A stretch of DNA of 11,758 bases from Planctomycetaceae bacterium. GTDB taxonomy: Bacteria; Planctomycetota; Planctomycetia; Pirellulales; Thermoguttaceae. Positions 1 to 5,757 of the stretch are shown here, in pieces. The stretch lies in assembly GCA_003509805.1 (NCBI GenBank), contig DOMV01000057.1:1-11758 (forward strand), given 5' to 3'. The notes beneath the pieces are model-generated. The model was not told where the DNA came from and did no database searches. It worked only from the letters and a program-made list of their open reading frames with translations. Numbering within the stretch: position 1 is the first letter of the stretch; the number at the start of each line of letters is the position of its first letter. A program made the translations under genes and the position numbers.

Positions 1-11
1 ACGGGCTGTGT

Positions 12-42
12 TTATCAACGACTCAACCGGCTTCGGTATATT
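12..42 (+). promoter_or_regulatory. Candidate promoter, GGTATATT element
   Basis: A TATATT -10 box at 37-42 lies 19 bp after TTATCA (12-17), which is a poor -35 box. The 22 bases at 21-42 match the bases before pyrE (9034-9055) at 19 of 22 positions by eye, including CTCAACCGG and the GGTATA core. That shared block makes chance less likely. It points toward glgC. Confidence is limited because the -35 match is weak and the spacer is long. Confidence 0.35.
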
Positions 43-151
43 ACTTGTTTCCTCCAAATTGACAGGCGAAAAACGACTCCACAAAACCATTCGTCATTAT
101 CGGCCATGCACCCCCGGTTCAGTGCATAAAATCCTAAAAAACGAAAAAAAC

Positions 152-159
152 GGTATAAT
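152..159 (+). promoter_or_regulatory. Candidate -10 element GGTATAAT upstream of glgC
   Basis: GGTATAAT contains a perfect TATAAT (154-159) in an AT-rich stretch and has the same GG prefix as the elements before pyrE and before the gene starting at 10113. No good -35 box lies 16-18 bp upstream. Transcription from here would give glgC a leader of about 210 nt. Confidence 0.35.
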
Positions 160-303
160 TCACCTGTTTTGGCAAACCGCCCGGGAATACAATTTCCGGC
201 CCGTGAAGAACCGCTCTCGCGACCGGCTTCGATACAAAAATGGGAAATTCGTTATCGTCTTTCCCTGTTTTATGTGGTAGAATGACAGGAGGTGGCAGGA
301 GTA

Positions 304-339
304 GGGACTCCCGTTCGCGCGAACGAAGACCACAGTCCC
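304..339 (+). promoter_or_regulatory. Hairpin in the glgC leader
   Basis: GGGACT (304-309) pairs with AGTCCC (334-339). The enclosed segment contains the perfect 12-bp palindrome GTTCGCGCGAAC (313-324). The structure ends 35 bases before the glgC ATG. No T-run follows, so it does not look like an intrinsic terminator. A role in mRNA stability or translation control, or a protein binding site at the palindrome, are possible inferences. Confidence 0.35.
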
Positions 340-374
340 AGTTCACAACCCCAGTTTATCGTCGGAACCATTTC

Positions 375-1661
375 ATGAAAAACGTCGTCGTGTTGATCCT
401 CGGAGGAGGACAGGGAACCCGGCTCTATCCGTTGACCAAAATGCGGGCCAAACCGGCGGTCCCGATCGGGGGGAAATACCGCCTCATCGATATCCCGCTT
501 TCCAATTGCATCAACAGCGGTCTCGACCAGATTTACGTCCTGACGCAATTCAATTCCGTCAGCCTGCACCACCACCTGCATTCCTTTTCATTCGATCCGT
601 TCGGGGGCGGCTTCGCGGAAATCCTGGCCGCGCAGCAGACGATGGACAGCACGGCGGGCTGGTACCAGGGAACCGCCGACGCGGTCCGGCAGAATTTCAA
701 TTTCATCCGGCAGCGCAACATCGAATACGTCCTGATTCTTTCCGGCGACCAGTTGTACCGGATGAATTTCGCGGAAATGCTGGAAAATCATAAAAAAGCC
801 GGGGCCGACGTTTCCATCGCCGGACTGCCCGTCGATCGGGAGACGGCCACGGCGTTGGGTATCATGCGGCTCGACGAGGCGGGCAACGTCGTCGGATTTC
901 TCGAAAAACCGCAAACAGACGAGGAAATCGACCATGTGCGCACCGACCCGGCGTGGATCGACGCACAGGGCATTCCCTCGAAAGGACGCGATTGCCTTGC
1001 CAGCATGGGCATTTACCTCTTCAACAAGGAAACGTTGATCGACGCGCTTGAAAAAACGGCCTACAAGGATTTCGGGAAGGAGGTTTTTCCGGCGACGATC
1101 CGCACGAAGAAGGTCCATCTCCATCTTTTCGACGGTTATTGGGAGGATATCGGGACGATCCGTTCGTTTTTTGAAGCGAATTTGGCGATGGCCCGGCCGA
1201 ATCCGCCGTTCGTTCTCTCTTCGCCCGAATGGCCGACCTTTACGGAACCTCGCTTTCTGCCCCCGAGCCGGGTCGACGGGGCGACGATTCGCGGAAGCCT
1301 GATTGCCGACGGTTGCCAAATCGCCGAAGGCGCGGTCATTGACAACTGCATCATCGGCTGCCGTTGCCGGATCGAAAAAGGCGCGTCGATCAGCAATTCG
1401 ATCATCATGGGACTCGACTACGAGGAAACGGAAGCGGAATGGAAGGAAAATGCCGCGCTCGGTCGGCCGCCGATGGGCATCGGGGCTTATTCCGTGATCG
1501 AAAACGCGATTATCGATAAGAATTGCCGGATCGGCGACCGCGTTTTCCTGGCGCACACAGGAACACCGGCCGATAAGGAATTGCCGGGCGTCGGACTGAT
1601 TAAAGACGGCGTCGTCTGCATCCACAAGGAAGCCGTCCTGCACGACGGTTGGTCGATGTAG
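375..1661 (+). CDS. glgC: Glucose-1-phosphate adenylyltransferase (ADP-glucose pyrophosphorylase)
   Basis: It makes ADP-glucose from glucose-1-phosphate and ATP, the committed step of bacterial glycogen synthesis in the cytoplasm. The 428-residue protein has the usual family length. The N-terminus carries the nucleotidyltransferase signature GGGQGTRLYPLTKMRAKPAV (residues 10-29), followed by GGKYRLIDIPLSNC and, further on, GTADAVRQN and SGDQLYRM. The C-terminal third is a left-handed beta-helix with hexapeptide-like repeats and ends with a GIG...IDKNCRIGD segment, which resembles the cyanobacterial and plant branch. The open frame extends 45 codons further upstream, but that part does not look like the family. 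The ATG at 375 starts directly at the conserved MKNVVVLILGGG, with only a weak GGAA 8 bases before it. The gene stands alone and converges with the YdjY lipoprotein 49 bp away. No other glycogen gene is in the window. Confidence 0.95.
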   Translation: MKNVVVLILGGGQGTRLYPLTKMRAKPAVPIGGKYRLIDIPLSNCINSGLDQIYVLTQFNSVSLHHHLHSFSFDPFGGGFAEILAAQQTMDSTAGWYQGTADAVRQNFNFIRQRNIEYVLILSGDQLYRMNFAEMLENHKKAGADVSIAGLPVDRETATALGIMRLDEAGNVVGFLEKPQTDEEIDHVRTDPAWIDAQGIPSKGRDCLASMGIYLFNKETLIDALEKTAYKDFGKEVFPATIRTKKVHLHLFDGYWEDIGTIRSFFEANLAMARPNPPFVLSSPEWPTFTEPRFLPPSRVDGATIRGSLIADGCQIAEGAVIDNCIIGCRCRIEKGASISNSIIMGLDYEETEAEWKENAALGRPPMGIGAYSVIENAIIDKNCRIGDRVFLAHTGTPADKELPGVGLIKDGVVCIHKEAVLHDGWSM

Positions 1662-1710
1662 GCTGTTTTCCGGTCACGGTGCCGCGCGGTGTTCGAAATT
1701 GTTGCACAGA

Positions 1711-3024
1711 TCAGTAAGGCGGTGTTTCATGCACCGCGTTCCCGGTCGTTATTTCAGGCGTTTGCGGCCTGTTTGGCGACTCGTTTGTCAGCCCGCCTGT
1801 CGTTTGCTCGGCGACTTTTTCCGTCTTCAAGGGGGTCAGGATCAGTGTCACCGCCGTTCCGAGTTCCGGGATGTGCGCGGTATGCGGCTCAAAGGAAAGG
1901 CTGTCGTTTCGGTCGCTGCTTTTGATCGGCACGTCGAGAATGGCGCCGACGAAATTGGACAGGCCGATCAACTCGCCGGTTTCATCGGCCAAATACCGGT
2001 TCCCGCCGTGATCGTCCTTGTACGTCATGCTGCCCGTGAACACCCAATGGCTCTGCATCGGTTTTGGCTCTTTCGCGACCGTGCCGTCCGGCCGGGGCAC
2101 GTCGATCGTTTCACCGACCTGGGCGACCCATTCCTGGGCGAGACATTCCTTGATTTTGCCCGCGTCATCCCTCCAGCGAACGCGAATTTCGACGGCATCC
2201 CCGCTCGGTGGAACAAATTCCGGATAAAACTCGACCGGCCTGCCCGCCTCGGCCCCCACGGCGATCAAGGCGGCGTGAATGATGTTCGGCTTCACACCGA
2301 CGGCGACAATCGACTCGTATTCCTTGCTATGACGGCGGCAGGCGAACAGTTCCAACGGTCCTTCCCGAAGGGAAACGATGCCGATGAGAACAAGGCTTTT
2401 CGAATCGGGGGTGATCCAGACCCGACCGTCCGGCACGATCGGGACCAGTTTGTCAGGCTCGTCGACGAGCGGTGGGGCGGCGGTTTCCCGGGCAAATTGA
2501 GCTTCCTGGGCCGCCCGCTCTTCGGCGATCAGACGTTCGACTTCCCGCTGGGCAGCCAACCGATCTTCTTCGCTCATGGACGAAAACAAGGAACCGCTTT
2601 CCCCTTCCCGCTTCTCGTCCCGATCTTTTTGGACGGCGAGGGATTCCTTCCCGTCCTCCTGTTCAGGCGGTAATTCAGGCAGGAGGGAACGGGGATCGAA
2701 CGTCGCATCGTCGCCGACCTCGCCCGACTCCGCTCGTGCCGGATCAGATTGTGCCGGGCCCGGTTTTTCTCCCACAGGTTGCGTATCCAGGACGCCGAGA
2801 TCGATTTTCACGGCGTTGTTTGCGGCATTATTCGGTTTCGCGGCGGAATCCGCAACGGAAGAGCCGGTCGTTGTTTTTTCCGTGAATGCGGGACCGGATG
2901 GTTGGACGTGCCCTGGAGCATGGTACGGCGACACTCCGAACTCATCGCATCCGCCGAGCAACAAGAGCAATCCGAGCAGAAACGGCGCGGTGCTCGAAAT
3001 AATGTTCGACATAACGTTTGACAT
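1711..3024 (-). CDS. YdjY-domain lipoprotein, function unknown
   Basis: This is a 437-residue predicted lipoprotein. Residues 1-26 form a signal peptide with a long Leu run and the lipobox LGGC (Cys26). Residues about 27-150 are a Pro/Ala/Glu-rich linker. Residues about 150-180 are highly charged (EEDRLAAQREVERLIAEERA) and probably form a helix or coiled coil. Residues about 195-400 contain the conserved part: VWITPDSKSLVLIGIVSLREG, then PLELFACRRHSKEYESIVAV, then VHWVF-like SHWVFTGS and FVGAILDVP. I recognise this as the YdjY-type domain found widely in planctomycete envelope proteins; its biochemical role is not known to me. The C-terminal 35 residues are low complexity. The ATG at 3024 has no clear Shine-Dalgarno site, and Met5 (3012) is an alternative start. 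The gene is divergent from the FmdB-like gene. Confidence 0.8.
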   Translation of the reverse strand: MSNVMSNIISSTAPFLLGLLLLLGGCDEFGVSPYHAPGHVQPSGPAFTEKTTTGSSVADSAAKPNNAANNAVKIDLGVLDTQPVGEKPGPAQSDPARAESGEVGDDATFDPRSLLPELPPEQEDGKESLAVQKDRDEKREGESGSLFSSMSEEDRLAAQREVERLIAEERAAQEAQFARETAAPPLVDEPDKLVPIVPDGRVWITPDSKSLVLIGIVSLREGPLELFACRRHSKEYESIVAVGVKPNIIHAALIAVGAEAGRPVEFYPEFVPPSGDAVEIRVRWRDDAGKIKECLAQEWVAQVGETIDVPRPDGTVAKEPKPMQSHWVFTGSMTYKDDHGGNRYLADETGELIGLSNFVGAILDVPIKSSDRNDSLSFEPHTAHIPELGTAVTLILTPLKTEKVAEQTTGGLTNESPNRPQTPEITTGNAVHETPPY

Positions 3025-3091
3025 AGAGAGGTGTTACGGTATACGAAGGCAAGCGGGACAACGGGCGGTCGGCGGCAATTTCCAAGAGAGG

Positions 3092-3186
3092 CGGTTGACA
3101 ATGGACGATGTACGGTTGACAATACCCGGGTGGTCTATCGGTCCATTATCGGTCTTCCTTCGCTCACCGTCAATCAATCCGTCAAT
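3092..3186. repeat. Cluster of short direct repeats upstream of the FmdB-like gene
   Basis: Three pairs of short direct repeats sit in one intergenic stretch. CGGTTGACAAT occurs at 3092-3102 and 3113-3123 (period 21). TATCGGTC occurs at 3136-3143 and 3147-3154 (period 11). CCGTCAAT occurs at 3167-3174 and 3179-3186 (period 12). The first pair also fits a degenerate 7-bp periodicity (TTGACAA, TGGACGA, TGTACGG, TTGACAA). The first TTGACA (3095-3100) stands 17 bp before GACAAT (3118-3123), so it could be a plus-strand promoter. The cluster may be a regulatory site or a decayed heptamer repeat. Confidence 0.5.
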
Positions 3187-3201
3187 CGTCGATTCCGCGC
3201 C

Positions 3202-3528
3202 ATGCCCACATACGAATATCGATGTTCCGCTTGCGGACACCGCCTTGAAGAGTTCCAGTACATCACGGACGAGCCGCTGAAAAAATGCCCGGCGTGCAAG
3301 AAAAACAAGCTCCAGCGTCAAATCAGCGGAGGGGCCGCGATCGTGTTCAAAGGGTCCGGGTTTTACCAGACGGATTATCGGAGCGAATCGTATCAAAAAG
3401 ACGCCGAGGCGTCAAAAGGCGCGAAATCGTCGAAACCGGACGCTTCCACGGGCGATTCGAAGACCGAATTGAAAGCCGAGCCGAAGACCGAATCGAAAAA
3501 AAGTACGAACGAGTCGGCCAAACCGTGA
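3202..3528 (+). CDS. FmdB-family zinc-ribbon protein
   Basis: A 108-residue protein begins MPTYEYRCSACGH. It carries two CxxC pairs, Cys8/Cys11 and Cys29/Cys32, separated by 17 residues, as in the FmdB/CxxC_CXXC_SSSS family of putative regulatory zinc ribbons. The glycine-rich segment ISGGAAIVFKGSGFYQTDYR after the second pair is also typical. The last 40 residues are a hydrophilic Lys/Ser/Glu tail, commonly seen in this family and probably disordered. The open frame runs 57 codons further upstream, but those residues do not match the family, so the ATG at 3202 is chosen. No clear Shine-Dalgarno site is visible. The molecular role of these proteins is not settled. The gene converges with purB, with 18 bp between the stop codons. 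Confidence 0.85.
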   Translation: MPTYEYRCSACGHRLEEFQYITDEPLKKCPACKKNKLQRQISGGAAIVFKGSGFYQTDYRSESYQKDAEASKGAKSSKPDASTGDSKTELKAEPKTESKKSTNESAKP

Positions 3529-3530
3529 AC

Positions 3531-3561
3531 GGACTCAACCGCGGCTTCAGACGCGGAGTTC
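3531..3561. terminator. Possible hairpin between convergent FmdB-like gene and purB
   Basis: GGACT (3531-3535) and CCGCG (3539-3543) can pair with CGCGG (3552-3556) and AGTTC (3557-3561), leaving a 3-nt bulge and an 8-nt loop. Its position across the junction of two convergent genes suits a shared terminator, but there is no T-run on either strand and the right arm lies inside the purB coding end. Confidence 0.25.
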
Positions 3562-4980
3562 GGCATCGGTGTCGAGCGCGGTATCGAGCGCCCCGGCGTG
3601 AGTGCGTCGAAGCGGTTCGATGTGTTCGAGTAGGAATTCATCGACTTGTTCCGGGGCTCGGCCGACAAAGCGGGCCGGCTCCATTTCGGCGTCGATCCTG
3701 ACGGCCTCGAAAGCGGGATCGTTTCGCAAACGGTCCAGCAGGTCGTTTTCCCCCCCCTCCTGTTTGACAACCGCCGCGGCGGCCTGGGAATGAACACGGA
3801 TCACTTCGTGAAGGTGTTGCCGGTCTCCGCCCGCCTCGACGGCCGCCATGAGGATGTTTTCCGTGGCCATGAACGGCAGTTCGGCAGCCAGATTTCGCGC
3901 GATGACGTTGGGGTAAACGACCATTCCTTCCGCGACGTTCCGGTACAGGATCAGGAGGGCGTCGACCGCGAGAAAGGCTTGGGGAAGCGTTAAACGCCGG
4001 TTCGCGCTGTCGTCGAGCGTCCGTTCCATCCATTGAGTCGCGAGCGTTGCCGCCGCATTGGCCGGGAGCGACATCACGAAACGGGCCAGGGAACAAATCC
4101 GTTCGCTCCGCATCGGATTGCGCTTGTACGCCATGGCGGAGGAACCGATCTGGCCCTTCTCGAACGGCTCCTCCATTTCCTTGCGATGGGCGAGAATGCG
4201 AAGATCGGTCCCGAACTTATGGGCGCTCTGCGCGATCCCCGAAAGAACGTCGAGAATCTGGGAATCCATCTTGCGCGGGTACGTTTGCCCGGTCACGGCG
4301 AACGATTCGGCGAATCCGATTTTTTCGCAAAAGCGCCGTTCGAGTTCCCGGACCTTGCCATGATCGCCGTCGAACAATTTCAAAAAACTCGCTTGGGTTC
4401 CGGTCGTTCCCTTGTTTCCCAGGGTACGGACCGTTCCGATCCGATGTTCCAGTTCCGCCAGGTCAAGGACGAGGTCATAGGCCCAGAGGCAGGCGCGTTT
4501 GCCGACCGTCGTCGGTTGCGCAGGCTGAAGGTGTGTGAACGCCAAGCAGGGAAGGTCGCGGTATTCTTGCGCAAACCGGCCGAGCCGGTCGATAACGCGG
4601 ACGAGCCGGTCGCGCAGCATCGCGAGCCCTTCGCGCAACAGGATCGCGTCGGTGTTGTCGGTGACGAAACAACTCGTCGCGCCGAGGTGGATGACGGGCC
4701 GTGCATCCGGGCAAACGTCGCCGAAGGTATGCACATGCGCCATCACGTCATGCCGAAGCCGTTTTTCATGTTGCGCAGCCGACTCGAAATCGATGTCGTC
4801 GAGATGCTCCTTCATTTCATCGATCTGGCGGGCGGAAATCGGCAAGCCGAGTTCTTTTTCCGCTTCGGCAAGCGCGACCCAGAGCCGTCGCCAGGTTGAA
4901 AATTTCCGTTGCGGCCCCCACAGGGCACACATTTCCGGCGAAGCGTATCGCCCGATCAGCGGGTTCTCGTAATTCTGCAT
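3547..4980 (-). CDS. purB: Adenylosuccinate lyase, eukaryote-like type
   Basis: It cleaves SAICAR to AICAR and adenylosuccinate to AMP, both with release of fumarate, in purine synthesis. The 477-residue protein shows the fumarase/aspartase superfamily signature as GSSAMAYKRNP (about 279-289). Other conserved blocks are RLRHDVMAHVHTFG (about 74-87), HLGATSCFVTDNTD (about 98-111) and FTHLQPAQPTTVGKR (about 148-162). Later blocks are MERTLDDSANRR and ELPFMATEN. These blocks and the start RYASPEM follow the animal-type enzyme closely from recall, rather than the shorter Bacillus or E. coli types. The proline usual in SSAMPYKRNP is alanine here. The ATG at 4980 lacks a Shine-Dalgarno site. A TATAAA box just upstream lies at the edge of a dispersed repeat. 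Confidence 0.95.
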   Translation of the reverse strand: MQNYENPLIGRYASPEMCALWGPQRKFSTWRRLWVALAEAEKELGLPISARQIDEMKEHLDDIDFESAAQHEKRLRHDVMAHVHTFGDVCPDARPVIHLGATSCFVTDNTDAILLREGLAMLRDRLVRVIDRLGRFAQEYRDLPCLAFTHLQPAQPTTVGKRACLWAYDLVLDLAELEHRIGTVRTLGNKGTTGTQASFLKLFDGDHGKVRELERRFCEKIGFAESFAVTGQTYPRKMDSQILDVLSGIAQSAHKFGTDLRILAHRKEMEEPFEKGQIGSSAMAYKRNPMRSERICSLARFVMSLPANAAATLATQWMERTLDDSANRRLTLPQAFLAVDALLILYRNVAEGMVVYPNVIARNLAAELPFMATENILMAAVEAGGDRQHLHEVIRVHSQAAAAVVKQEGGENDLLDRLRNDPAFEAVRIDAEMEPARFVGRAPEQVDEFLLEHIEPLRRTHAGALDTALDTDAELRV

Positions 4981-5005
4981 GATTACTGTTTTCTGCCGAA
5001 GTTCG

Positions 5006-5011
5006 TTTATA
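5006..5011 (-). promoter_or_regulatory. Candidate -10 box for purB at the repeat edge
   Basis: On the minus strand the sequence reads CGGTATAAA, giving TATAAA 25 bases upstream of the purB ATG. This would place transcription start about 19 nt before the gene. The box lies at the left end of repeat copy A. GGAACA, 18 bp further upstream, is only a 3 of 6 match to a -35 box. Confidence 0.3.
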
Positions 5012-5157
5012 CCGTAAACGGCCTGAAACTGTTCCCGCGCACAATCGCCTGCCGCTCGAACGAGTCGTTTATGTTATTGCACAAAAAGAAGTTAAGGGCG
5101 AGTGAGTGCGGCAGGCGGACTTGATCAAATGTTCGTTTTCATCGCGTTTCCAGTATA
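5007..5157 (+). repeat. Dispersed intergenic repeat, copy A
   Basis: This is a 151-bp element shared with copy B (8870-9012) and copy C (11654-11758, inverted, cut by the edge). Its last 58 bases (5100-5157) match each of the other two copies at 54 of 58 positions without gaps, counted by eye. Its first 48 bases match copy B at 42 of 48. CGCCTGCCGC (5046-5055) and GCGGCAGGCG (5108-5117) form a perfect 10-bp inverted repeat around a 52-nt loop. The ends read TATAC (5008-5012) and GTATA (5153-5157), a 5-bp terminal inverted repeat. CCGTAAACGG near the left end is another small inverted repeat. No consistent open frame runs through the copies. I do not recognise a named family. Confidence 0.85.
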
Positions 5158-5255
5158 GCCGGTGCATCGAAGATACCCACGCACAGCCGCTCCCCATTAG
5201 AATCAAGGGTGTCGCGCAGGTCAACGGACCCCCCGTCTTAAAAATCACGCGACGT

Positions 5256-5279
5256 AAAAATCCGGCGAAAGCAGCGCCG
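5256..5279 (-). terminator. Probable intrinsic terminator after the GspG-like lipoprotein gene
   Basis: On the minus strand CGGCG and CGCCG (5275-5279 and 5263-5267) can pair across a 7-nt loop. The stem is followed, after GGA, by five T (5256-5260). Just before it lies a second compact inverted repeat, GCCGCTTTGAAGCGGC (5279-5294), immediately past the stop codon of the gene. The two hairpins share a base and may be alternatives. Position and T-run support termination of the flhA unit, though the stem is short. Confidence 0.45.
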
Positions 5280-5298
5280 CCGCTTCAAAGCGGCTGTT

Positions 5299-5727
5299 TC
5301 AAAGCCAACGCTTTTTCGGGGCGGCGGCTTTTTCGGCCATGGACGGCGTGACGTCGAGAACGTTGAACGTGATAAAAAGGTCCGCGTTGTCACCCGTTCC
5401 GCCGAGTTCCTTGTCGGCCCCGAAGCTCCAGAGCCGGACCGTCTTGTCGCGGCTGACGGAATAACCGATTTCGTTTCCCCAGGCATCCTCGAACTTCTCA
5501 CCGCCGTTGACCCAGGAGAGGTCGGACATCGATTTCGGAAAATGCCCGTGTCCGGCATTGTATTCGGCAATGAGTTTTTTGGTGTGTTCGAGTTTCTCCC
5601 GGGTAACCTCGGCCGCATCCGGCGGCGGCGCGGAGGAGTCATGCTTGCCGGGCAGGATGCAGCCGACTGGAAAAAACGTCAATGCGAGCAGGATCGGTAC
5701 GAGCGGGACATGTAACGTGCGTTTCAT
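5299..5727 (-). CDS. Lipoprotein with a GspG-like (type II secretion pseudopilin) domain
   Basis: This 142-residue protein starts with a lipoprotein signal ending PVGC (Cys23). Residues about 40-120 resemble the globular part of GspG pseudopilins: a helix with KLIAEYNAGHGHFPKS, then EDAWGNEIGY (about 80-89), then WSFGADKELGGTGDNADL (about 100-117). That last block corresponds to the calcium-binding region of GspG. A true pseudopilin would carry a prepilin peptidase site followed by a hydrophobic helix; here it is replaced by a lipobox, so the protein is probably anchored to a membrane and not assembled into a fibre. The start lies 30 bp after flhA on the same strand, so the two are likely co-transcribed. 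Function is unknown; a link to flagellar export is only suggested by position. Confidence 0.75.
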   Translation of the reverse strand: MKRTLHVPLVPILLALTFFPVGCILPGKHDSSAPPPDAAEVTREKLEHTKKLIAEYNAGHGHFPKSMSDLSWVNGGEKFEDAWGNEIGYSVSRDKTVRLWSFGADKELGGTGDNADLFITFNVLDVTPSMAEKAAAPKKRWL

Positions 5728-5757
5728 GGTACTGATTTTGGTACGACGGCCTTCGGT

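Larger units (their letters stand above)
1..374. other. Non-coding region upstream of glgC
   Basis: I see no convincing gene here. The short open frames on both strands have no recognisable domain and no ribosome binding site. The stretch is more AT-rich than its surroundings around 125-160. It holds two plus-strand GGTATA(A/T)T elements (35-42 and 152-159), a weaker GGTAGAAT at 276-283, and a hairpin at 304-339. Any transcript starting at the first two elements would give glgC an untranslated leader of roughly 200-325 nt. No part of a neighbouring gene is recognisable at the left edge. Confidence 0.5.

Noticed and set aside
8..280. A 90-codon plus-strand frame at the left edge
   Set aside because: There is no family resemblance and no ribosome binding site, and it covers the AT-rich promoter-like stretch.
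588..1643. A 351-codon minus-strand frame inside glgC
   Set aside because: Its composition is Arg/Asp/Phe-rich and it has no recognisable motif; glgC on the other strand is unambiguous.
1719..1737. Hairpin GCGGTG/CACCGC downstream of glgC
   Set aside because: It lies within the end of the YdjY lipoprotein coding region and has no T-run on the glgC strand, so terminator function is not supported.
4033..4899. A 288-codon plus-strand frame inside purB
   Set aside because: It has no domain and is antisense to a fully conserved purB.
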